From: Phytoamicus setariae | GTDB taxonomy: Bacteria > Pseudomonadota > Alphaproteobacteria > Rhizobiales > Rhizobiaceae | Direction: 5' to 3' | DNA length: 64,000 bases | NCBI RefSeq assembly: GCF_016722925.1 | Contig: NZ_JAEQNC010000006.1 | Coordinates: 62,001-126,000 of the forward strand | Shown: positions 25,602 through 35,130 of the stretch, in pieces | How the letters are laid out: every line of letters starts with the position of its first letter | How positions within the stretch are numbered: the first letter of the stretch is position 1 | Notes under the pieces: generated by a model | Seen by the model: only the letters and a program-made list of their open reading frames with translations | What the model was told of the DNA's origin: nothing | The model's database searches: none | Translations under genes and position numbers: made by a program

Positions 25602-26765
25602 TTACTCCGCCTTCAGCAGTTCTCGTGCGATGATCAGCTTCTGCACTTCGGTCGCGCCTTCGTAGATGCGCAGTGCGCGGATCTCGCGATAAAGCTTCTC
25701 GGTGATCTCACCGCATGCTACGCCACGACCCCCGAACATCTGCAAAGCGCGATCGATTACAGTTTGAGCGTTTTCCGTGGCCGTCATCTTGGCCATTGCC
25801 GCTTCCTTGGTGGTCGGCAGCTTCTGCACGTCGCGGCGCCATGCGGCGCGATAGGTCAGAAGCGCCGCCGAATCCATCGCGGTTGCCATGTCGCCGAGTG
25901 CGGCCTGCGTAAGCTGCAGGTCACCAAGCGTGGCGCCGAACATCTTGCGGGCCTTGGCATGCGCCAGCGCCTCGTCCAGCGCGCGGCGACCGAAACCGAT
26001 CGAGGCAGCAGCCACCGAAGCGCGGAAGATGTCGAGCGTGCGCATGGCGATCTTGAAGCCTTCGCCGGGCGCACCCAGCCGGCGCGACGCGGGAATGCGG
26101 CAATTGTCAAATCGGATCGTCGCCAGCGGATGCGGCGCGATCACGTCGATGCGTTCGGCAATCGAGAAGCCAGGATCGTCGGCAAACACCACGAAGGCGG
26201 AGATGCCGCGTGTGCCCGGCGCTTCGCCGGTGCGGGCAAATACAGTGTAGACATCGGCGATGCCGCCGTTGGAAATCCAGGTCTTTTCGCCATCGAGAAC
26301 ATAGGAATCACCGTCGGCGCGCGCCGCACATGCCATGGCCGCAACATCGGAACCCGCTTCTTTCTCGGACAGCGCGAAAGCGGCGAGCCATTCGCCTGAT
26401 GTGACCTTGGGCAGCACGGCCGCCTTCAGTTCCTCGCTGCCGGAAAGTCCGATCGCGCCCGTACCGAGGCCCTGCATGGCAAAGGCGAAATCGGCCAATC
26501 CGTCGTGCCAGGCAAGCGTCTCGCGCGCCAGGCAAACCGAACGGGAATCGATGGCTGACGTGCCGGCGTTGCCGGTCGCGGCAGCCAGCAGACCGGCATC
26601 ACCCAGCAGCTTCACCAGCGAGCGACAGGCCTTGTCGGTGTCGTGGTGATCGACGCTATCCAGCACGCCCGAGGCTGCGAACGCGTCGATGCGGGCGGCA
26701 AAATCCGCATGCGCTTTGTCAAAGAAAGGCCAGTCGAGATGTTCACGGGTTGGTGCTGAACTCAT
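25602..26765 (-). CDS. acyl-CoA dehydrogenase
   Basis: A 387-aa FAD acyl-CoA dehydrogenase. The FAD/substrate signature [16 protein letters not shown] and [15 protein letters not shown] lie mid-protein, [19 protein letters not shown] is the C-terminal family motif, and the catalytic-base region is [19 protein letters not shown]. The start at ATG 26765 has GAGG 8 bases upstream; ATG 26771 is closer to the site. It probably dehydrogenates a cyclohexane-carboxyl-CoA or ring-opened acyl-CoA in the aminobenzoyl-CoA route. Confidence 0.92.
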   Translation of the reverse strand: MSSAPTREHLDWPFFDKAHADFAARIDAFAASGVLDSVDHHDTDKACRSLVKLLGDAGLLAAATGNAGTSAIDSRSVCLARETLAWHDGLADFAFAMQGLGTGAIGLSGSEELKAAVLPKVTSGEWLAAFALSEKEAGSDVAAMACAARADGDSYVLDGEKTWISNGGIADVYTVFARTGEAPGTRGISAFVVFADDPGFSIAERIDVIAPHPLATIRFDNCRIPASRRLGAPGEGFKIAMRTLDIFRASVAAASIGFGRRALDEALAHAKARKMFGATLGDLQLTQAALGDMATAMDSAALLTYRAAWRRDVQKLPTTKEAAMAKMTATENAQTVIDRALQMFGGRGVACGEITEKLYREIRALRIYEGATEVQKLIIARELLKAE

Positions 26766-26775
26766 CGTCATGGCC

Positions 26776-27627
26776 TCAGTTCCCTTCGAAAACGGGCTTC
26801 TTCTTGGCGGCGAAGGCCTCGAAGGCACGGCGGAAATCGCCAGTCGCCATGCAGATCGCCTGCGCCTGCGCTTCGGATTCGATCATCTCCTCGATGCCCA
26901 TCGCCCATTCCTGGTTCAGCATCGTCTTGGTGATGCCATGCGCGAACCACGGGCCATCGGCGATCTGGCGAGCCAGCTTGGCCGCCGCGGCTTCGACTTC
27001 ATCGGCGGCATGCAGCGAGTTAAAGAAACCCCAGCGCTCGCCTTCGTCGGCCGACATCGAGCGGCCGGTATAGAGCAGTTCCGAGGCGCGGCCCTGACCG
27101 ATGATGCGCGGAAGGATGCCGCAGGCGCCCATGTCAGCGCCGGCAAGGCCGACACGGGTGAACAGGAACGCCGTCTTGGCTTCGGGCGTGGCAAGGCGCA
27201 TGTCGGACGCCATGGCAAGGATCGCGCCGGCGCCGGCGCAGATGCCGTCGACAGCCGAAATGATCTGCTGCGGGCACTTGCGCATCGCCTTGACGAGATC
27301 GCCGGTCATGCGCGTGAAGGCCAGAAGATCCGGCATCGCCATGCGGGTGAGGGGCTCGATGATTTCGAACACGTCGCCACCCGAGGAGAAGTTGCCACCG
27401 GCACCGGCAAGCACCACGACGCGTACGTCGGAGGCATAGACGAGGTCGCGGAACAGGTCGCGCATCTCGGCATAGCTTTCGAAGGTCAGCGGATTCTTGC
27501 GTTCCGGGCGGTTGAGGCGAAGGGTCGCAACACGACCGTCTTCGCTGACATCCCAAAGAAAATTCTTTGCCTGATAATTTTTGAAGGGCTTGAGATGGCC
27601 TTGCATCGATGCCGGAGCTTCACTCAT
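26776..27627 (-). CDS. enoyl-CoA hydratase family protein of aromatic CoA operon
   Basis: Crotonase-family enzyme of 283 aa. The oxyanion-hole elements are [17 protein letters not shown] and [20 protein letters not shown]; the central region [21 protein letters not shown] replaces the usual hydratase glutamate pattern and suggests a specialised reaction such as ring hydrolysis. It resembles the crotonase found beside aminobenzoyl-CoA monooxygenase/reductase in other bacteria. Stop and the following start are about 10 bases apart, consistent with one operon. Confidence 0.87.
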   Translation of the reverse strand: MSEAPASMQGHLKPFKNYQAKNFLWDVSEDGRVATLRLNRPERKNPLTFESYAEMRDLFRDLVYASDVRVVVLAGAGGNFSSGGDVFEIIEPLTRMAMPDLLAFTRMTGDLVKAMRKCPQQIISAVDGICAGAGAILAMASDMRLATPEAKTAFLFTRVGLAGADMGACGILPRIIGQGRASELLYTGRSMSADEGERWGFFNSLHAADEVEAAAAKLARQIADGPWFAHGITKTMLNQEWAMGIEEMIESEAQAQAICMATGDFRRAFEAFAAKKKPVFEGN

Positions 27628-27629
27628 GA

Positions 27630-28415
27630 CTACATTACCTCTCCACCGGCAATCGCGATTGCCTGTCCATTGATTGAGCCTGCCGCTTCAGAGGCAAGCC
27701 ACAGCACAGTGCCGGCCACTTCTTCCGGTGAGATAAGACGGCCCTGCGGGTTGGCCTTGGTGAACTCAGCCAAAGCCTGTTCCTGGGTACGGCCGGTCTT
27801 GGCGACGATCTCAGCGATCGATCGGGCGATCATCGGCGTATCGGTAAAGCCAGGGCAGACCGCGTTGACGGTGACGCCCTTTCTTGCCAATTCGAGCGCC
27901 AGCGCTCGCGTCAGCCCGACCACGCCATGCTTGGCGGCGCAATAGGCAGACACATAGGCGTAACCAGTCAAACCGGCAGTCGAGGCGATGTTGATGATCC
28001 GCGCGCCCTGGCCTTTGGCCTTGAGGTCGGGCAAAACGGCCTGCGTCACATTGAAGACACCGGTCAGGTCGACCGACAGCACATGCGACCACATGTCGAG
28101 CGACGTCTTTTCGAACGGAGCGCTTGGAGCTTCCCCGGCATTGTTGACGAGGATCGAGACCGGGCCGAATGCTTCATGGGCATTTGCAAGTCCGGCCGAG
28201 ATTTTGTCGCAGTTCGTCACATCAAAATCGTCGGCGATGAAGACATGGCTTCGACCGAGTTCGTCAGCCAGCGCTTCGAGCGGTTCCTTGCGGCGGCCGG
28301 CGACAGTGACCTTTGCGCCGGCTTTGACGAGCGCCCGGGCGATTGCCGCACCGATGCCGCTGCCGGCACCGGTGACGAGTGCATGATGTCCGGAAAGGCT
28401 TGCCAATTCAGACAT
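27630..28415 (-). CDS. SDR oxidoreductase of aromatic CoA operon
   Basis: A 261-aa classical [23 protein letters not shown] binds the cofactor, [12 protein letters not shown] is the NNAG motif, the catalytic serine lies in [15 protein letters not shown], and the active pair is in [14 protein letters not shown] 28415 is chosen; a GTG at 28427 that overlaps the previous stop (GTGA) would add four residues. It probably oxidises a ring alcohol to the ketone in the aminobenzoyl-CoA pathway. Confidence 0.9.
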   Translation of the reverse strand: MSELASLSGHHALVTGAGSGIGAAIARALVKAGAKVTVAGRRKEPLEALADELGRSHVFIADDFDVTNCDKISAGLANAHEAFGPVSILVNNAGEAPSAPFEKTSLDMWSHVLSVDLTGVFNVTQAVLPDLKAKGQGARIINIASTAGLTGYAYVSAYCAAKHGVVGLTRALALELARKGVTVNAVCPGFTDTPMIARSIAEIVAKTGRTQEQALAEFTKANPQGRLISPEEVAGTVLWLASEAAGSINGQAIAIAGGEVM

Positions 28416-28423
28416 GTTCTCGC

Positions 28424-30748
28424 TCACTTTGTTCCTGCGGCAGCCGCCTTTTCGCGCGCCAGGTTGGTCTCGAACTGCGACTTTGCAGAATAGTACTGCT
28501 TCGGCCACTGAATCGTGTTCAGTCCGATCTTGGCCGCTTCATGCAACGCCCAAGCCGGATCCGCAAGATGCGGACGGGCAACGGCGCAAAGATCGGCACG
28601 ACCGGCAGCGATGATCGAGTTCGCATGATCGGCTTCCGAGATCGCGCCGACGGCAATGGTCGGGATGCCGACCTCGTTGCGGATCTTGTCGGAGAAAGGT
28701 GTCTGGAAGAGACGGCCATAGACCGGCTTTTCTTCCTTCCATACCTGGCCTGACGAGCAGTCGATCAGGTCGGCACCGGCGTCCTTGAACATCTGGGCGA
28801 AGATCGCTGCATCTTCCGGCGTGTTGCCGCCTTCGAACCAGTCGTGGCAGGACAGTCGAACCGAGATCGGCTTGTCTGCGGGCCAGACTTCGCGGACAGC
28901 CTTGAAAACTTCGAGCGGATACCGTGCCCGGTTTTCGTGGCTGCCACCGTATTCGTCGGTGCGGCGGTTGGTCAGTGGCGACAGGAAACTCGACAGCAGG
29001 TAGCCGTGGGCGCAGTGCAGTTCGAGCCAGTCGGCGCCGACCTCGGCCGCATATTTTGCGGAGCGAACATGGTCTGCCAGCACGCGGTCCATGTCGGCGC
29101 GGTCCATGGCTTTGGGCACCTGGCTGTGCTTGAGATAGGGCAGGGCAGATGCCGAGATGAGTGGCCAGCCGCCTTCCTCAACCGGTTGGTCGATACCTTC
29201 CCAGGCTACTTTTGTTGAGCCCTTGCGTCCGGCATGACCGATCTGGATACCGATCTTGGCCGGTGTCGTGTTGTGCACGAACTCCACGAGCCGCTTCCAC
29301 TGCGCAGCCTGTTCGTCGTTCCACAGGCCGAGGCAGCCTGGTGTAATGCGGCCGTCGGGGGATGTGCAGGTCATTTCCGCAAAGACGAGGCCTGCGCCGC
29401 CCATGGCGCGCGAGCCGATGTGAACCAGGTGGAAATCGTCAATCAACCCGTCCTTGGCCGAATACATGGCCATAGGCGACATGACGATGCGGTTGGCCAG
29501 TGTCGTGCCCCGCAACGTATAGGGGGTAAACATCGGCGGCAGCGTGCGGCCGTTGGTGGATGTATCGAGGCCGGATTTCTCGGCAAACCAGCGCTCGTAG
29601 CCCTCCAGCCAGTTGGCGTCGCGCAGGCGCAGGTTTTCGTGGCTGATGCGCTGCGAGCGGGTCAGCATCGAATACATGAACTGTTCGGGCTCGAGCGTGT
29701 CGGCATAGCGGCGACCGACGACTTCGAACCATTCCATGGCATTGCGCGCGGCGTTCTGGATGCGGGCCACGTCGACGCGGCGAATTTCCTCGTAAGCGGA
29801 AAGGACAGCAGGAATCTTGTCCTTTTCGTGCCCGAGTTCCTGGAACTGGCGGGTCAACTCGATCGCATCGTCGATGGCGAGCTTGGTGCCGGAGCCGATG
29901 GCGAAGTGGGCTGTATGGGCGGCGTCGCCCATCAGCACGACATGCGAGTTGCCGTTGAAATGGCTCCACTTGCCGCAGATCAGGCGGGAGAAATTCAGCC
30001 AGGCCGAACCGCGCAGGTGGCGCGCATTGGTCATCAGCGAGGAACCTTCGAGCACTTCGGAGAACAGGTCCTGGCAGAAATCGATCGAACCCTGCTGGTC
30101 CATCTCGCCGAGGCCGTGCGCCTGATAGGCTTCTTCGGTCGTTTCGATGATGAATGTCGAGGTTTTGTCGTCGAACTTGTAGATATGCGCCTGGAACCAG
30201 CCGTGATCCGTCTTGCGGAAATCGAAGGTGAAGGCGTCAAACAATTTGTCGGTGCCGAGCCAGATATAGCGGTTCGGGCGGACAACCATGTCCGGCTGGA
30301 AGACTTCCGGATAGTGAAGGCGGATCTTAGAATTCAAGCCGTCAGAGGCGATCACCAGATCGGCATCGGGGAAATCGAGATCGTTGTTGACGTCGGTCTC
30401 GAACTTGAGTTCGACGCCGAGCGCTTCGCAACGCGCTTGAAGGATGTTCAGCAGCTTCTTGCGGCCGATACCGACAAAGCCATGGCCCGACGTGCGCTGG
30501 CGGGTGCCCTTGAACAGAACCTCAATGTCGTCCCAATGATTGAAGGCGTCCTGGATTTCTGCCGCGCTTTCGGCATCCCAGACTTTCATCGACTCCATCG
30601 TTGCGTCAGAGAACACCACGCCCCAGCCGAACGTGTCGTAGGGCTTGTTGCGTTCCACAACCGTGATCGAATGCTGCGGATGCAGCTTCTTCATCAGGAG
30701 TCCGAAATAGAGCCCGGCGGGCCCGCCACCGACACATACGATGCGCAT
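28424..30748 (-). CDS. bifunctional FAD monooxygenase/old yellow enzyme (2-aminobenzoyl-CoA monooxygenase/reductase type; salicylyl-CoA 5-hydroxylase family)
   Basis: A 774-aa fusion. Residues 1 to ~390 are an aromatic-ring FAD hydroxylase (CVGGGPAGLYFGLLMKK at 5-21; GDAAHTAHFAIGSGTKLAID is the second FAD motif). Residues ~400-774 are an old-yellow-enzyme FMN reductase (MFTPYTLRGTTLANRIVMSP, HCAHGYLLSSFLSPLTNRRT). Exactly this fusion is the 2-aminobenzoyl-CoA monooxygenase/reductase described in Azoarcus evansii, which hydroxylates and then reduces the ring; salicylyl-CoA 5-hydroxylases share the layout. RidA and the beta-oxidation genes favour the amino compound. It is first in the operon, with GGAGGTCAAG before ATG 30748. 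Confidence 0.92.
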   Translation of the reverse strand: MRIVCVGGGPAGLYFGLLMKKLHPQHSITVVERNKPYDTFGWGVVFSDATMESMKVWDAESAAEIQDAFNHWDDIEVLFKGTRQRTSGHGFVGIGRKKLLNILQARCEALGVELKFETDVNNDLDFPDADLVIASDGLNSKIRLHYPEVFQPDMVVRPNRYIWLGTDKLFDAFTFDFRKTDHGWFQAHIYKFDDKTSTFIIETTEEAYQAHGLGEMDQQGSIDFCQDLFSEVLEGSSLMTNARHLRGSAWLNFSRLICGKWSHFNGNSHVVLMGDAAHTAHFAIGSGTKLAIDDAIELTRQFQELGHEKDKIPAVLSAYEEIRRVDVARIQNAARNAMEWFEVVGRRYADTLEPEQFMYSMLTRSQRISHENLRLRDANWLEGYERWFAEKSGLDTSTNGRTLPPMFTPYTLRGTTLANRIVMSPMAMYSAKDGLIDDFHLVHIGSRAMGGAGLVFAEMTCTSPDGRITPGCLGLWNDEQAAQWKRLVEFVHNTTPAKIGIQIGHAGRKGSTKVAWEGIDQPVEEGGWPLISASALPYLKHSQVPKAMDRADMDRVLADHVRSAKYAAEVGADWLELHCAHGYLLSSFLSPLTNRRTDEYGGSHENRARYPLEVFKAVREVWPADKPISVRLSCHDWFEGGNTPEDAAIFAQMFKDAGADLIDCSSGQVWKEEKPVYGRLFQTPFSDKIRNEVGIPTIAVGAISEADHANSIIAAGRADLCAVARPHLADPAWALHEAAKIGLNTIQWPKQYYSAKSQFETNLAREKAAAAGTK

Positions 30749-30797
30749 CTTGACCTCCATGAAAGTGATGCTGGAGAAGAGCCGTGCTCTTCATTTG

Positions 30798-30880
30798 CTT
30801 TAAGTTTAAAGTATAAGCCTGCGGCCGGCTTGTCAACCTTTTCGCGGTTGTGCGTGCCTTTTATTTTAGGTTTAAAGTAA
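30798..30880 (-). promoter_or_regulatory. two TTTA-N4-TAAAGTA operator-like sites before the aromatic CoA operon
   Basis: TTTAAGTTTAAAGTA (30799-30813) and TTTAGGTTTAAAGTA (30865-30879) are two near-identical palindrome-based elements, 66 bases apart, at about 51 and 117 bases upstream of the monooxygenase/reductase start. The first extends to CTTTA-N4-TAAAG. A third copy, in the same orientation, lies at 42358-42372 before the indole-type oxygenase operon. They look like binding sites of one shared regulator. Confidence 0.6.
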
Positions 30881-30952
30881 CTTCCTTGCACATATTCGCG
30901 CGCCGGGATGTCGCCATCCCGGCGCGGAACCGGATCGTCCTTTCGGTTGATT

Positions 30953-31465
30953 TCAGTGGCCTAGCGGATGATATGCGCCACGCCAATAGGTAAGCGCTCC
31001 GTCATTGTGGCTGGTATGGACTGCACGAACGCGTCCGATCAGGATCGAGTGGGTCGCCCTATCGATCATTTCTTCAAGCTCGCAGTCGAGCGCAACCGGT
31101 GCGTCCTTCAGGAGCGCAGCGCCGGTGATATCGGTTATCCAGTTGCCGAGCGCATAGCGATCAGCTCCCTTGATGCCGCCCGCGCCGGAAAATCGCTCTG
31201 CGATCGTTTGCTGCTGGGGCGAAAGCGAATTGACGCCGAAATGCCCATACCTCTGGAAAAGCTGCCATGCCGAAGCGCTGCGGTTCACGCAGACGATGAC
31301 TGTCGGTGGTTCGACCGAAAGCGAGATCGCCGAGGTGGCGACGAGACCTGAGCGGTCTTCTCCGGTGCCGACGGTAATGATGCTGACATTGCCGACGAAA
31401 TGGCGCATTGCAGCGCGGAATTCATCACTCGATGCCATGACGGGGTTTTCAGGCCTGTTTAGCAT
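30953..31465 (-). CDS. flavin reductase (DIM6/NtaB, HpaC-like)
   Basis: A 170-aa flavin reductase domain protein. The FMN-binding family pattern includes RHFVGNVSIITVGTG, GLVATSAISLSVEPPTVIVCVN and FGVNSLSPQQQTIAERFSG. It supplies reduced FMN to a partner monooxygenase; the LLM monooxygenase gene lies 104 bases upstream on the same strand. ATG 31465 has GGAGAGAGACC before it. It is separated from the monooxygenase/reductase gene by a 200-base regulatory gap, so it belongs to the LLM unit. Confidence 0.88.
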   Translation of the reverse strand: MLNRPENPVMASSDEFRAAMRHFVGNVSIITVGTGEDRSGLVATSAISLSVEPPTVIVCVNRSASAWQLFQRYGHFGVNSLSPQQQTIAERFSGAGGIKGADRYALGNWITDITGAALLKDAPVALDCELEEMIDRATHSILIGRVRAVHTSHNDGALTYWRGAYHPLGH

Positions 31466-31569
31466 GGTCTCTCTCCGGTGACATCAGGCCGCAAAGGCCT
31501 CGACCGAGATTGATGGAAGCTGCGCGACCGGAGCCGCGCAGCACGTGATCGACGAGGACCCCGCTCGGA

Positions 31570-32694
31570 TCACGCCGCGACCGCTGCTGCCTTGACGGGC
31601 CTGCGGATGCCCGCAGCCTCAAGAATTGGCAACACGGTGTCGCGGAAATAGGGAAACTCCTCGGCATAATCGACGAAGGAGAGGGTGGTGCCGTTGAAGC
31701 CCGCCTTGTGCAGCGAGATCAGGCCGTCGGCGACCTGCTCCGGTGTGCCGACGAGCGGGAAGCCGCCGTGGCCGGCCGCCATGCGGTCGCGGATCAGGGC
31801 GAGCAGGTCATGCGGGAACGATTGGGCGTGGGCAAACTGCAGGCGGACGAGATTGTCGACCGCATCCCAATCGGCATTGTCCTGGCCGAAATGCTGCAGA
31901 TAATCGCGGGCTTCCTTTTCGGTGGGCCGGCAGACGACATGCGAGAATGTCAGCACGCCGGTGTTGCGGCCGGCATCCTTGCCCTGCTGCTTGAGTGCGG
32001 CGATCTCTTCGGACGAACGGTTGAGGTCGATTGCAGGTGTGAAGAGGAAATCGGCATTGCGCACGGCGAATTCGCGGCCCTGGCCGGAACCGGCGGCATT
32101 CAGGATCGGTACCTTACGGGATGGGCGCGGGTCGCCAAGGATGTTCTTGAGATGGAAGAATTCGCCTTCCCAATCGAAAGCCTCGGTCTTCTCCCAGAGC
32201 GCCTTGATGATGCTGAACCATTCTTCGGCGTAGGCGTAGCGCTCTTCGTGGCCGGCCGGCAGATTGAGCCCGAGTGCCTCGTATTCCGGCTGGTTCCAGC
32301 CGGCGACGATGTTGAGGCCGACCCGGCCCTTGGAAATCTGGTCGATGGTGGCGATCTGCTTGGCGACGATGGCCGGATGATTGGCCGCGACATGGATGGT
32401 CGCGAAGACATTGAGGTCGCGGGTATGCGCCAGCAGGCCAGCCGCCCAGGTCATGGTCTCCAGCACGCCGCCATGGAAATTGGTTTCTCCTCCGTAGCCG
32501 ATCCAGCGGGCGATCGGCAGCATGAACTCGATCCCGGCATCGTCGAGCAGTTTGGCGAGCTTGAGATTGTTGTCCCAGGAATTGTTCCAGCGCTCGGGCA
32601 CCTTGGTTACGGACATGCCACCCGAACAGTTGGATGCAAAGGTCCCGAGCACGAACTGGTTTTCGGCAAACATGCTGTTTTCGCTGATGGTCAT
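31570..32694 (-). CDS. LLM-class flavin-dependent monooxygenase (RutA/SfnG-like)
   Basis: A 374-aa luciferase-like FMNH2-dependent monooxygenase. Family blocks: FVLGTFASNCSGGMSVTK, AKQIATIDQISKGRVGLNIV, AGWNQPEYEALGLN and the C-terminal LVGTPEQVADGLISLHKAGF. The true start is ATG 32694; codons before it (GGAGGAGGTAGAA) are its Shine-Dalgarno. With the adjacent flavin reductase it forms a two-component oxygenase. RutA acts on uracil and SfnG on dimethyl sulfone; which type applies cannot be decided. An inverted repeat lies 16 bases upstream. Confidence 0.88.
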   Translation of the reverse strand: MTISENSMFAENQFVLGTFASNCSGGMSVTKVPERWNNSWDNNLKLAKLLDDAGIEFMLPIARWIGYGGETNFHGGVLETMTWAAGLLAHTRDLNVFATIHVAANHPAIVAKQIATIDQISKGRVGLNIVAGWNQPEYEALGLNLPAGHEERYAYAEEWFSIIKALWEKTEAFDWEGEFFHLKNILGDPRPSRKVPILNAAGSGQGREFAVRNADFLFTPAIDLNRSSEEIAALKQQGKDAGRNTGVLTFSHVVCRPTEKEARDYLQHFGQDNADWDAVDNLVRLQFAHAQSFPHDLLALIRDRMAAGHGGFPLVGTPEQVADGLISLHKAGFNGTTLSFVDYAEEFPYFRDTVLPILEAAGIRRPVKAAAVAA

Positions 32695-32709
32695 TTCTAC
32701 CTCCTCCAC

Positions 32710-32746
32710 TTATTGATAGAATTTACGATAGAAAGTCTATCAATAA
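32710..32746. promoter_or_regulatory. 11-bp inverted repeat operator between LLM and winged-helix genes
   Basis: TTATTGATAGA (32710-32720) and TCTATCAATAA (32736-32746) are perfect 11-base arms with a 15-base spacer that contains a third GATAGA. The site lies 16 bases upstream of the LLM monooxygenase ATG and 76 bases before the divergent regulator, an ideal place for repression by that regulator. Confidence 0.7.
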
Positions 32747-32821
32747 AACGACCCTTGTCAATCGGGCCAAATCCGATAGGTCTGTGAATGGACGAAGGCT
32801 GGCATTTCAGTGGGGGGAGCG

Positions 32822-33376
32822 ATGATTCAAAAGGACAAGCGGTCCTCGAAGGCCACGGATGGCATCGACAGGCGTTGGCATCTGGCGCGCAACGACGTGG
32901 AAATCGACGTCACCGAGATCGAGTATGCGCTGATGCGCGCCAACCAGGCCTTCGAACGCTGGCAGACAGAATGCCTGGAAACGGTCATCGATCTTGCGGC
33001 GAGTGGTCAGGAAAATGCCATGCTGCACATCATTCGCATGCATGAGCGTCCCAAGACGATCAAGGACCTCGCGCGACTGGCCAACCGCGAGGATATTCCC
33101 AACATTCAGTACAGCCTGCGCAAGCTGATCGCGGCAGGGTTGGTGGTGCGCGAAGGCAGTGGCCGGGCAGGGGTGACCTATTCTGTCACCGAGCGGGGAC
33201 GCGAAGTCACCGACCGCTATGCCGAGGTTCGCGGCGCATTGCTTGTAGAGTCAATCGAGGCCGTGCCGGACTTTCCGCAGAAGCTCGAAGAAGCCACCCG
33301 GACTTTGGAACTGCTGACCGGCATTTATGAGCAGATGGCACGTGTAGCGGCCACGCACAGGCGGAGCAGCCGGTAG
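32822..33376 (+). CDS. winged-helix (MarR-like) transcriptional regulator
   Basis: A 184-aa cytoplasmic protein with a MarR-type winged helix (TIKDLARLANREDIPNIQYS for the HTH, then LIAAGLVVREGSGRAGVTYS for the wing). ATG 32822 lies behind GGGGGGAGCG; an upstream GTG at 32810 is less likely. It is divergent from the LLM monooxygenase/flavin reductase pair and probably controls it through the GATAGA palindrome. The effector is unknown. Confidence 0.85.
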   Translation: MIQKDKRSSKATDGIDRRWHLARNDVEIDVTEIEYALMRANQAFERWQTECLETVIDLAASGQENAMLHIIRMHERPKTIKDLARLANREDIPNIQYSLRKLIAAGLVVREGSGRAGVTYSVTERGREVTDRYAEVRGALLVESIEAVPDFPQKLEEATRTLELLTGIYEQMARVAATHRRSSR

Positions 33377-33404
33377 GGTGAAGTGCTGCAGCCCGTGCCT
33401 TTCT

Positions 33405-34418
<1,014 letters not shown>

Positions 34419-34669
34419 TTACGTTCTTGCGATACTGAACGTCCGTCCACTTGGGTGCAAGCAATCGATGAGTCTTCCGGACGGCTCCACGGCCATCTGA
34501 CCGATGGAAATGAATGACCGGTAGCCAGCGTCATGGTCGCAAACTGCCCCGGCAATGGCCGGTGTCACTATTGGCAGACAGGATTATTGATGTTGGTGCC
34601 GGAGGTTTGGGCTTGAGATGGCCCCGACCGGGCGTGTAATGCGGCTGTGCAAAGTGAAGGGACTGAAAT

Positions 34670-34888
34670 ATGGGCGACGATGTTACGGAATTGACGGCCC
34701 TTCTGAAGGCGATCGCTGAAAGCCCCAAGCGCGACAATACCGTGTATCACAAGGCAATGTCCGAAGCCCGCCAAGCCTTTCAAGACGCGGAGGCCGCCTT
34801 GGGCGGGCCGGTTCGCCTCAAGACGAAAACCAAGATGAAGCGCAACGGCGAATTCATCGTGAAGTGGACGTTCAAGCGCGAAAAATGA
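34670..34888 (+). CDS. small basic hypothetical protein (72 aa)
   Basis: Not recognised. A soluble protein without membrane segments; the N-terminal half is predicted helical (TELTALLKAIAESPKRDNTV) and the C-terminus is lysine/arginine-rich (KTKTKMKRNGEFIVKWTFKR), which would fit nucleic-acid binding. AAGGGA lies upstream of the ATG. It is flanked by about 280 bases and 240 bases of non-coding sequence with no recognised element. Confidence 0.5.
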   Translation: MGDDVTELTALLKAIAESPKRDNTVYHKAMSEARQAFQDAEAALGGPVRLKTKTKMKRNGEFIVKWTFKREK

Positions 34889-35130
34889 TCGTGTTATGCG
34901 ATGTCGCAGCTGCACCGGCTACCGCAACAGAATAAATGATCCTGCGACAATGGCACCGTTGCTTGGCCTGAACTGGCCGAGGTGCCTGCGATATTTTCTA
35001 CGGCTGTTTGCATGGGCGTAATTTTCATGGCTTTGGTTGTGCAAATGGACCTATAAAATGATCCCGGCACACCAAGCGACATTCCGTGGTGGAGCACTGC
35101 ACGTCTTTTATACGATTTCCGGTGGTTTCA

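Noticed and set aside
28424-30748. Salicylate degradation as the purpose of the monooxygenase/reductase operon
   Set aside because: The enzyme family fits salicylyl-CoA as well, but a dedicated RidA and the beta-oxidation set fit the amino compound better; kept as an alternative only.
29234-30880. Plus-strand open frame of ~548 codons opposite the monooxygenase/reductase
   Set aside because: It is fully antisense to a well-supported enzyme gene and continues only because of GC-rich codon bias.
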